Source: Comamonadaceae bacterium (GTDB lineage Bacteria > Pseudomonadota > Gammaproteobacteria > Burkholderiales > Burkholderiaceae_C). From it: DNA of 5,697 nucleotides. Below, piece by piece: positions 1-4,815 of this stretch. The notes beneath the pieces are model-generated. The model did not search any database. It was given only the letters and a program-made list of their open reading frames with translations, and was not told where the DNA came from. The stretch is from assembly GCA_024642025.1 (NCBI GenBank), contig JAHEBY010000185.1, positions 1 through 5,697 on the forward strand, given 5' to 3'. The position numbers and the translations under genes were made by a program. Positions within the stretch are counted from its first letter, which is position 1. Each line of letters starts with the position of its first letter.

Positions 1-1
1 C

Positions 2-310
2 ATCCTCAAAAAGGCTCAGGAGGTGGACGCCCACGTGAGTCCGGTGCTGCTCAAGGAGCCTGCCGAGATTGCCCTTTATACGGCCATGAATGACATAGCG
101 CCCAAGGCGCGCGCCCAGTTCCAGGCGGGCGACTACACCGCGTCGCTGCAAACCCTGGCCGCACTGCGCGCGCCAGTGGATGCGTTTTTTGATGGCGTGA
201 TGGTCAACGCCGAAGAGATGGACCTGCGGCTGAACCGCCAGGGCCTGCTCAAGAGTCTGCATGACGCCATGAATCAGGTGGCCGACCTGTCCCGGCTGGT
301 GGCCGCATGA
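2..310 (+). CDS. glyS: Glycyl-tRNA synthetase beta subunit, C-terminal fragment
   Basis: The window opens inside this gene; 102 codons and a TGA stop are visible, about one seventh of a protein that is usually near 700 residues. GlyS pairs with GlyQ in the bacterial alpha2beta2 glycyl-tRNA synthetase, which charges tRNA-Gly in the cytoplasm. The visible part matches the end of the DALR-type anticodon-binding domain: a segment reading VLLKEPAE, then the strongly conserved PVDAFFDGVMVNAE, then LRLNRQGLL and a final VADLSRLVA typical of GlyS C-termini. The stop overlaps the start of the next gene in an ATGA, so the two are probably translationally coupled. The natural start lies before the window. 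Identification comes from remembered family motifs and is firm. Confidence 0.95.
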   Translation: MLKKAQEVDAHVSPVLLKEPAEIALYTAMNDIAPKARAQFQAGDYTASLQTLAALRAPVDAFFDGVMVNAEEMDLRLNRQGLLKSLHDAMNQVADLSRLVAA

Positions 311-933
311 TGAAATTGATCATTCTGGATCGTGACGGCACCATCAACGAGATGGGCGATGAGTTCGTGCAGTCGCCCGACGAGTGGCAGCCGCTGCCCG
401 GAGCGCTTGACGCCATTGCCCGGCTCAATCATGCGGGCTGGCATGTGGTGGTGGTGTCCAACCAGGCCGGGCTGGGGCGCGGACTGTTTGATGTGGACAC
501 GCTGAACGCCATCCACACCAAAATGCACAAGATGCTGAGCGCCGTGGGTGGCCGGGTGGATGCCGTGTTTTATTGCCCGCATGCACCCGATGAGGCTTGT
601 CATTGCCGCAAGCCCGCGTCGGGCCTGTTTGAGCAAATCGGCGAGCGTTACGGTATCGAGTTGGCCGGCGTGCCTACCGCCGGCGACAGCGCACGTGATC
701 TGGTGGCCGGTGCGTCGGTCGGTTGCGAACCGCACCTCGTGCTCACGGGCAACGGCGCGGTGCACCGCGGCCGGCAGTTGCCCGACGCCTTTCCGCCGAC
801 CACACGCGTGCATGAAGACCTGGGTGCGTTTGCCGACTACCTGATCGAACGTCAGGCCAGCGCCGCACGGGCTGCACAAAGTGCTGCCAAAAGCGCTGCG
901 CATAGCGCGATCAACCCGCCAAGCGCCAACTGA
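307..933 (+). CDS. gmhB: D-glycero-beta-D-manno-heptose 1,7-bisphosphate 7-phosphatase
   Basis: A 208-residue HAD-superfamily phosphatase, expected to remove the 7-phosphate from heptose 1,7-bisphosphate on the way to ADP-heptose for the LPS inner core. Motif I is D8-R-D10-G-T with nucleophile D8 and general acid D10. Motif II lies at S51-N-Q. The zinc loop of the GmhB/HisB-N group is present as C90-x-H92, C98-x-C100, followed by RKP. The last acidic motif is G126-D127 with D131. The loop is shorter than in E. coli GmhB as I recall it. ATG 307 overlaps the glyS stop by 4 bp; a second in-frame ATG follows directly at 310, and either could be used. The last 25 residues are an alanine-rich tail with a four-residue rhythm (QSAA, KSAA, HSAI), unlikely to be part of the fold. 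The exact anomer preference (beta for LPS, alpha for S-layer or glycoprotein pathways) cannot be read from sequence; beta is inferred from the betaproteobacterial context. Confidence 0.9.
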   Translation: MMKLIILDRDGTINEMGDEFVQSPDEWQPLPGALDAIARLNHAGWHVVVVSNQAGLGRGLFDVDTLNAIHTKMHKMLSAVGGRVDAVFYCPHAPDEACHCRKPASGLFEQIGERYGIELAGVPTAGDSARDLVAGASVGCEPHLVLTGNGAVHRGRQLPDAFPPTTRVHEDLGAFADYLIERQASAARAAQSAAKSAAHSAINPPSAN

Positions 934-934
934 T

Positions 935-1687
935 ATGGCGTTGATTCGATCGGGCATTCACATGCTCTGGATGCTGTTGACCGTGATACCGGTCGCCTTC
1001 TGGATGGTGGCGACCGCGCCTTTTTCCGGTGCAAAGCACATGTATGAATCGGCCAAGGTTTTTCTGGCCTGCGCGGTTTATGGGTTGCGGACCCTTTGCG
1101 GTGTGAACTGGCGCATTTCCGGTATGGAAAACCTGCCTGGCGTGGATGCCGCCGGGCGTGTGCTGCCTGCAATTTTGCTGGTGAAGCACCAGTCCACGCT
1201 GGAGACGTTTCTGATGCCGCTCATCATGCCGCGGCCGCTGGCTTATGTGTTCAAGAAGGAGATTCTCTACATTCCGTTTTTTGGCTGGGGCATCGCCCGC
1301 TGCGACATGATCCACATCGACCGCAAGCAGGGCAAGCTGGCGTTTCAAAAGGTGGTGGAGCAGGGCCGCCGCCTGCTGGGCGAGGGCAATTGGGTCATCA
1401 TGTTCCCCGAAGGCACCCGCATCCCGCGCGGAAAGGTAGGCTCATACAAGCTGGGCGGCGCGCGCCTCGCGGTGGAAACGGGTGTGCCGGTGGTGCCCAT
1501 TGCCGTCACGTCGGGCAAATGCTGGCCGCGCCGGGGTTTCATCAAATATCCGGGCATGGTGGATGTTTCGATCGGAAAGCCGATCGCGAGCATCGGCCGC
1601 GAGCCGGACGACCTCATGCAACAGGTGCAGACCTGGATCGAGAGCGAAATGCAGCGCCTCGACCCTGAGGCCTATCCGCAAAGCTAA
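935..1687 (+). CDS. plsC: 1-acyl-sn-glycerol-3-phosphate acyltransferase
   Basis: A 250-residue membrane-associated acyltransferase that adds the second acyl chain to lysophosphatidic acid, giving phosphatidic acid for phospholipid synthesis. A hydrophobic N-terminal segment (about residues 9-30) suits a membrane anchor. The PlsC blocks follow in order: H85-Q-S-T-L-E90 (the HX4D catalytic box with Glu in place of Asp), a KKE...IPFFGWG block at about 107-119, F157-P-E-G-T-R162 that binds the glycerol phosphate, and VPVVPIAV near 184-191. ATG 935 is preferred: it begins one base after the gmhB stop and gives a normal length. A GTG at 881 would add 18 residues encoded inside gmhB and has no support. 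There is no clear Shine-Dalgarno sequence, so coupling to gmhB translation is likely. HX4E is, as I recall, common among betaproteobacterial homologues, so activity is not in doubt. Confidence 0.92.
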   Translation: MALIRSGIHMLWMLLTVIPVAFWMVATAPFSGAKHMYESAKVFLACAVYGLRTLCGVNWRISGMENLPGVDAAGRVLPAILLVKHQSTLETFLMPLIMPRPLAYVFKKEILYIPFFGWGIARCDMIHIDRKQGKLAFQKVVEQGRRLLGEGNWVIMFPEGTRIPRGKVGSYKLGGARLAVETGVPVVPIAVTSGKCWPRRGFIKYPGMVDVSIGKPIASIGREPDDLMQQVQTWIESEMQRLDPEAYPQS

Positions 1688-1697
1688 ACTCGCCACC

Positions 1698-2651
1698 ATG
1701 CGCAGCCTGTTGCAGTTCACACTCGATTTATTTGATGATGAGCCGCCAATTGAGGAAAAGCGGCAAGAATATATAGAAAATACGCCTCTAGCCCCCGTCG
1801 GGATTAAATCAATAGCTACTAATAATGTAGCAAATGATTCCACTGAGCCCGCGCACTCGCTGCGCGAAGCCATTGCGCCCATGCAGTTTCGCCACCCCAA
1901 TGCCAACCGGGAATCCCGACTGTGCGACGCGGTGGTGGGCTATGAATTTAAAAGGGCCAAGCGTCGCACCATCGGTTTTCAGGTGGGGCATGAGGGGCTG
2001 GTGGTCAGCGCGCCCAAATGGGTGCCCCTGTACGAGGTGGAAAGCGCCCTGCAGGAAAAGGCAGCGTGGATCCTCAAAAAACTGGGCGAAACCCGCGAGC
2101 GGCACGAGCGCCTCGAATCCAGCCGTATCGACTGGAAAGACGGCGCCGCCTTGCCTTTTCTGGGCGAGCAGGTGATTGTGGTGCTGGACCCGCGCCATGC
2201 GTTCGACGCCGTGGGTGCCGTGTTGCACACTGACGCTGAAGCCCTGCCGGGCGTGCCCCGCCTCACGCTGCATGTGGGCCTGCCGCACGGCGCCAGTGCG
2301 GATCAGATTCGCGACGCGGTGCAGGCCTGGCTGATGCGCCAGGCCAAGCGCATCTTTACTGATCGGCTCAATCACTTTGCGCCTCAGCTGAACGTGACGT
2401 GGCGCAAGCTTTCGCTCAGCGGTGCCGCAACCCGCTGGGGCAGCGCCAGCAGCGATGGCGCCATTCGCCTTAACTGGCGACTGATCCACTTCAACCAATC
2501 TGTTATCGACTATGTGGTGGCGCATGAGCTCAGCCACCTGCGGGTGATGGACCACAGCCCGCGCTTCTGGGAAACGGTGCGCACCGTGGTGCCGGATTAC
2601 GCCGAGCGGCGATCCCTGCTCAAGGACGAATCGGTGCCTAAATGGGGTTGA
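1698..2651 (+). CDS. YgjP-like (DUF45/SprT-like) zinc metallopeptidase
   Basis: A 317-residue protein of the YgjP/DUF45 family, predicted zinc-dependent peptidases of mostly unknown substrate. The metal site is plain: H266-E267-L-S-H270 with the third ligand H276 in MDHSPRFW. Upstream is the family signature around R246-W-G-S and then IRLNWRLIHF, just ahead of VIDYVVAHELSH. The usual RWGSC reads RWGSA here (A250). The first 15 residues (an LLQFTLDLFDD segment) resemble the start of Burkholderiales homologues as I remember them, which supports ATG 1698; an ATG at 1881 is a less likely alternative. Residues about 16-60 look disordered and contain an AT-rich stretch with codons rare elsewhere in the window (ATA, AAT, GTA), described as a separate repeat. 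The gene starts 10 bp after plsC and lacks a clear Shine-Dalgarno, so it probably belongs to the same transcript. No signal peptide is visible, so a cytoplasmic location is inferred. Confidence 0.88.
   Translation: MRSLLQFTLDLFDDEPPIEEKRQEYIENTPLAPVGIKSIATNNVANDSTEPAHSLREAIAPMQFRHPNANRESRLCDAVVGYEFKRAKRRTIGFQVGHEGLVVSAPKWVPLYEVESALQEKAAWILKKLGETRERHERLESSRIDWKDGAALPFLGEQVIVVLDPRHAFDAVGAVLHTDAEALPGVPRLTLHVGLPHGASADQIRDAVQAWLMRQAKRIFTDRLNHFAPQLNVTWRKLSLSGAATRWGSASSDGAIRLNWRLIHFNQSVIDYVVAHELSHLRVMDHSPRFWETVRTVVPDYAERRSLLKDESVPKWG
1776..1835. repeat. AT-rich Comamonadaceae-type repeat remnant inside a CDS
   Basis: This stretch of the peptidase gene departs sharply from its GC-rich surroundings. 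It contains CTCTAGC, a CCC-gtc-GGG mini-hairpin at 1794-1802, and a perfect GCTAC / GTAGC inverted repeat at 1815-1819 and 1827-1831 around a 7-base AT loop. On the minus strand the order (TAGCTATT, AT-rich spacer, GGGCTAGAGGC, then T-rich) resembles an interspersed repeat that I recall as abundant between genes in Comamonadaceae, with hallmarks TAGCT and GCTAGAGGC. It is read in frame as residues about 27-46 with no stop. The base-composition shift and inverted repeats are seen directly; membership of the repeat family is from memory and unverified. Boundaries are approximate. Confidence 0.45.
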
Positions 2652-2665
2652 TGTCCTAAGACATC
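2650..2665. terminator. Small hairpin spanning two convergent stop codons
   Basis: GATGTC (2650-2655) and GACATC (2660-2665) form a perfect 6-bp stem with a CTAA loop. It covers two bases of the TGA of the peptidase gene and all of the TAG of the oppositely transcribed hydrolase gene, with 4 bp between the two stops. No T-tract follows on either strand, so it is not a canonical intrinsic terminator. It may serve as a weak bidirectional 3' end or be coincidental. Confidence 0.3.
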
Positions 2666-3732
2666 GCAGGCGTGAAGCGGTAAACGCCGTCATCGCTGCG
2701 GTTTCGCTGCAGCTGCCCGCCAAACCACAGCGCATGCAGGTGCGCAATGGATTCGCCCATTGCAAAAGTCGTTTGATGCAGGTCCAGCTGCCGCTTGAAC
2801 AACACCGGCAGTATGTCTGCTGCGCTACAGGGTTGCTCGTGGCAGGCCTGCATGACCTCGGCGAGGCGCTCGCGGTGGTGGTCATGCAGCTGGCGAATGC
2901 GCTGGTGCAGGCCGGTAAAGGGTTTGCCATGCGAGGGCAGGGTCAGCGTGTCTTCATCCAGTACCTTGAACTTGTCTATGGATTGCAAAAACAGCTTGAG
3001 CGAATCGGCCTCGGGCTCCTGGTCGTAAACGCTCACATTGGTGGAAATGCGCGGCAGCATCATGTCGCCACCCAGCAGAACATGCAGCTCGGCGCAGTGC
3101 AGTGCAATGTGCTCAGGCGCGTGGCCGTAACCGCTGATGCAAGCCCAGGCCCGGCCCCCAATCGTGACGGTGTCGCCGTCCTGCATGCGCCGGTATTGGC
3201 GCGGCACATCGGGCACCAGCGTGGGGTAATAGTTGGACCGGGCGCGAATTTGCGCCACGGACTCCGGGTCAACCAGCCCGTGCGATGCAAAAAAGGCGGC
3301 TGCGGCGTCGCCACCAAACCCGGTTGGCCCCAGGCAGCCAATGCGCGCCACGTTGTAATCGGTGGCGCTGATCCACAGCCGGCAATCATGCTCGGGCGTG
3401 GTCCAGCGCTCGCACAGCCAGGCCGCCAGGCCAATATGGTCTGGGTGCATGTGGGTCACGATCACCCGCAGCACGGGCATGCCTTCCAGCTGGGTGGCAA
3501 AAATCTGCTCCCACTGCGCGCGAGACTCGTCGCGGGCAATGCAGCAGTCCACCACCGTCCAGCCCTTGCGGCCGTCCATCTCATCGCGTAGCAGCCACAA
3601 GTTGATGTGGTTCAGCGCAAAGGGCAAGGCCATGCGTATCCAGCGGATACCTGGCGCCACCTCCATCGTTTCGCCGGGATTGGGCATCGCGTCGCCAAAT
3701 CGGTAATGGAGTTCTTGCTCAAGTGCGTTCAT
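2656..3732 (-). CDS. Metallo-beta-lactamase-fold hydrolase (LACTB2-like)
   Basis: A 358-residue metallo-beta-lactamase superfamily hydrolase. The binuclear metal site is complete: H94-M-H96-P-D98-H99, H204 in GYGHAPEH, D223 in LLGGD, and H268 in LPSHGKPF. D62 in VVDCC is the usual strand-end aspartate. After about residue 275 comes a helical C-terminal region with the pattern H..R....M, then ADILPVLF, then IAHLHALWFGG, which matches the winged-helix domain found behind LACTB2-type beta-lactamase-fold proteins. The substrate is unknown; glyoxalase-II-like thioester, lactone or nucleic-acid hydrolysis are all possible for this fold. ATG 3732 gives a family-like N-terminus (MNALEQELHYRFGD), though no Shine-Dalgarno precedes it. 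The gene diverges from the LiuR-type regulator across a shared 143-bp region with a palindromic operator, so co-regulation with leucine degradation is plausible but inferred. No signal peptide is seen. Confidence 0.88.
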   Translation of the reverse strand: MNALEQELHYRFGDAMPNPGETMEVAPGIRWIRMALPFALNHINLWLLRDEMDGRKGWTVVDCCIARDESRAQWEQIFATQLEGMPVLRVIVTHMHPDHIGLAAWLCERWTTPEHDCRLWISATDYNVARIGCLGPTGFGGDAAAAFFASHGLVDPESVAQIRARSNYYPTLVPDVPRQYRRMQDGDTVTIGGRAWACISGYGHAPEHIALHCAELHVLLGGDMMLPRISTNVSVYDQEPEADSLKLFLQSIDKFKVLDEDTLTLPSHGKPFTGLHQRIRQLHDHHRERLAEVMQACHEQPCSAADILPVLFKRQLDLHQTTFAMGESIAHLHALWFGGQLQRNRSDDGVYRFTPAMS

Positions 3733-3819
3733 GCGTGGCGTTTGTAGGTAGCGTTCAGTTGGGGGCGTTTAGTCGGGGCGTTTAGTTGGAGCGTTCGGGT
3801 AGGATAGCGTTTAAATTGA
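3725..3819. repeat. Phased ~13-bp tandem repeats, core GCGTT
   Basis: GCGTT recurs at 3725, 3738, 3751, 3765, 3778, 3791 and 3807, with steps of 13, 13, 14, 13, 13 and 16 bases. The best-preserved units, at 3751, 3765 and 3778, read GCGTTCAGTTGGG, GCGTTTAGTCGGG and GCGTTTAGTTGGA; outer units are more diverged. The array begins over the start codon of the minus-strand hydrolase gene and runs up to the palindromic operator, so it would form most of that gene's 5' untranslated region or upstream region. Origin by replication slippage is the simplest reading; a protein-binding role is possible. Confidence 0.65.
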
Positions 3820-3837
3820 CGTTTACGTAAACGTCAA
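3810..3837 (-). promoter_or_regulatory. Possible divergent promoter for the hydrolase gene
   Basis: Because the operator is palindromic, the minus strand also carries TTGACG (3837 down to 3832). Sixteen bases further lies TTTAAA (3815-3810), a 4-of-6 match to a -10 box. If used, it would place the hydrolase gene under the same operator and give it a leader of roughly 70 nt made of the 13-bp repeats. The weak -10 makes this tentative. Confidence 0.3.
3816..3837. promoter_or_regulatory. 22-bp palindromic operator, probable LiuR site
   Basis: A perfect inverted repeat with half-site TTGACGTTTAC followed directly by its reverse complement, centred between 3826 and 3827. Within it ACGT occurs at 3819, 3825 and 3831, exactly six bases apart. 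It lies 38 bp before the start of the MerR-family regulator gene and overlaps the -35 box and spacer of the predicted promoter, the classic position for MerR-family control. LiuR sites in proteobacteria are, as I recall, palindromes of this ACGT-rich kind, which fits the neighbouring isovaleryl-CoA dehydrogenase gene. Palindrome and position are seen; the binding protein is inferred. Confidence 0.85.
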
Positions 3838-3844
3838 ATGTAAT
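3816..3844 (+). promoter_or_regulatory. Sigma-70 promoter for the regulator operon
   Basis: TTGACG at 3816-3821 (5 of 6 to the -35 consensus) and TGTAAT at 3839-3844 (5 of 6 to the -10) are separated by an ideal 17 bases. Transcription would begin near 3851, leaving a leader of about 25 nt before the regulator's ATG. The palindromic operator occupies the -35 box and the whole spacer bar one base, so bound regulator should repress by blocking polymerase. The only Shine-Dalgarno-like run, AGGGA at 3856-3860, is 15 bases from the ATG and thus weakly placed. Confidence 0.7.
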
Positions 3845-3875
3845 CTTGGCATTGTAGGGACTGACCAACCACAGC

Positions 3876-4280
3876 ATGGCGACAACCTATTCCATCAGCG
3901 ATCTGGCCAAAGAGTTTGACCTGACCACGCGCGCCATTCGTTTTTACGAAGACATGGGCCTGCTGGAGCCGTTGCGCACGGGCCCCGGTGGGCGTAACCG
4001 GGTCTACACGGCCCGCGACCGGACGCGCCTCAAATTGACCCTGCGTGCCAAGCGCCTTGGTCTTTCCCTTGGCGAGGCCAAGGAAATCATTGACATGTAT
4101 GACAGCCCGCGCGACACCGGTGCGCAGTTGACGAAGTTTCTCGCGGTGCTGTCAGCCCACCGCAAGCAGATTGAAGAGCAGATGGCTGACCTCTTGGCGA
4201 CGCTGGACGAAGTGAAATCCCATGAAAAGGAAGCGAAGCTGCTTCTGGCCAAGGCGGAAAAGCCGCGCCTCATTGCCTGA
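3876..4280 (+). CDS. liuR: MerR-family transcriptional regulator, LiuR type
   Basis: A 134-residue MerR-family DNA-binding protein. The N-terminal helix-turn-helix (YSISDLAKEF then LTTRAIRFYEDMGLL, residues 5-30) is followed by the wing (GGRNRVYTARDR, 38-49) and the RLKLTLRAKRLGLSLGEAKE helix pair (51-70), which is close to LiuR proteins as I remember them. Residues about 80-125 are a charged, heptad-like helix suited to MerR antiparallel dimerisation. The protein has no cysteine, which argues against a metal- or redox-sensing MerR and fits a small-molecule or CoA-thioester sensor. LiuR represses leucine/isovalerate degradation genes in other proteobacteria. Here the promoter carries a palindromic operator, so autoregulation is likely. 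A PaaI-like thioesterase and isovaleryl-CoA dehydrogenase follow on the same strand with short gaps. The effector is not determinable from sequence. Confidence 0.85.
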   Translation: MATTYSISDLAKEFDLTTRAIRFYEDMGLLEPLRTGPGGRNRVYTARDRTRLKLTLRAKRLGLSLGEAKEIIDMYDSPRDTGAQLTKFLAVLSAHRKQIEEQMADLLATLDEVKSHEKEAKLLLAKAEKPRLIA

Positions 4281-4309
4281 GTTTGCGCACCATTTCATCA
4301 TCACGGCTC

Positions 4310-4783
4310 ATGAAAACATCCGCGCCCGACGGGCAAATACCCAAGCCTCGCACACCCGATATTGCCCATTTGCAGCGTGTGAAGGAGAGCTTCGCCCGAC
4401 AGGGCATGATGCAGCACCTGGGCGCCCGATTGATTCGCACAGAGGCTGGTCTTTGCGAGTTGGCATTGCCTTATTCTGACAAGGTCACACAACAGCAGGG
4501 TGGTTTCCACGGCGGCGCCATGGGTGCTCTGGCGGATATCGCGGGCGGCTACGCCGGGTTGACGGTCGCGCCCGAAGGCATGGAAGTCACCACGGTGGAA
4601 TACAAAATCAACTTTCTCGCCGCATTTTCGGGTGGTGAGCTGCGTGCTACCGGGCGGGTGGTGAAGGCGGGCAAGCGCGCCATAGTGACCACGGCGCAGG
4701 TGGTCCATGTGGACGATACCGGCCAACAAACCGACTGCGCCGTCATGCAGCAAACGCTGATGCCAGTCCCAAAAAGCTACTGA
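4310..4783 (+). CDS. PaaI-family hotdog-fold acyl-CoA thioesterase
   Basis: A 157-residue single hotdog-domain protein, likely hydrolysing an acyl- or aryl-CoA to the free acid and CoA in the cytoplasm. The family core is present: F66-H67-G68-G69, then ALAD76-IAGGYAG, where D76 matches the catalytic acidic position of PaaI-type enzymes, and VEYKINFLAA at about 96-105, followed by GRVVKAGKRAIVTTAQV. Length is normal for the family. ATG 4310 is chosen; a TTG at 4283 would add nine residues with no added similarity. No strong Shine-Dalgarno is present. It starts 29 bp after the liuR stop and ends 32 bp before the isovaleryl-CoA dehydrogenase start, so co-transcription is likely. The substrate is unknown; a branched-chain acyl-CoA such as isovaleryl-CoA is a contextual guess, and phenylacetyl-CoA or medium-chain substrates are equally open. 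Confidence 0.85.
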   Translation: MKTSAPDGQIPKPRTPDIAHLQRVKESFARQGMMQHLGARLIRTEAGLCELALPYSDKVTQQQGGFHGGAMGALADIAGGYAGLTVAPEGMEVTTVEYKINFLAAFSGGELRATGRVVKAGKRAIVTTAQVVHVDDTGQQTDCAVMQQTLMPVPKSY

Positions 4784-4804
4784 AACATGGCGAATAAACA
4801 TACT

Positions 4805-4808
4805 GGAG
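4805..4808 (+). promoter_or_regulatory. Shine-Dalgarno site of isovaleryl-CoA dehydrogenase
   Basis: GGAG lies 7 bases before ATG 4816 and fixes that start over the in-frame ATG at 4822. It is the clearest ribosome binding site in the window; the other genes rely on weak sites or coupling. Confidence 0.75.
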
Positions 4809-4815
4809 CAACAAC

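Noticed and set aside
881..934. GTG start extending PlsC by 18 residues
   Set aside because: The extension lies in the alanine-rich 3' end of gmhB and is not membrane- or PlsC-like; ATG 935 sits one base after the gmhB stop and gives the usual length.
274..957. 227-codon minus-strand open frame opposite gmhB
   Set aside because: It is His/Arg-rich, low-complexity antisense translation with no family motif.
1482..1697. Upstream extension of the peptidase frame to 1482
   Set aside because: The extra 72 residues are an Arg/Ser-rich out-of-frame reading of plsC; the family-like start is at 1698.
1809..2930. 373-codon open frame on the minus strand across the peptidase gene and the hydrolase gene
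   Set aside because: It runs antisense to two proteins with intact catalytic motifs, has no recognisable domain, and is the usual GC-rich shadow frame.
2734..3591. 285-codon plus-strand open frame opposite the hydrolase
   Set aside because: It is antisense to the metallo-beta-lactamase-fold gene, whose metal ligands are complete; the translation shows no domain.
3725..3837. CRISPR array or replication-type iterons
   Set aside because: Units are only about 13 bp and directly abutting without unique spacers, and no replication initiator gene is near.
4784..4815. Separate promoter before isovaleryl-CoA dehydrogenase
   Set aside because: Only 32 bp lie between the genes, with no credible -35/-10 pair; it holds the Shine-Dalgarno site only.
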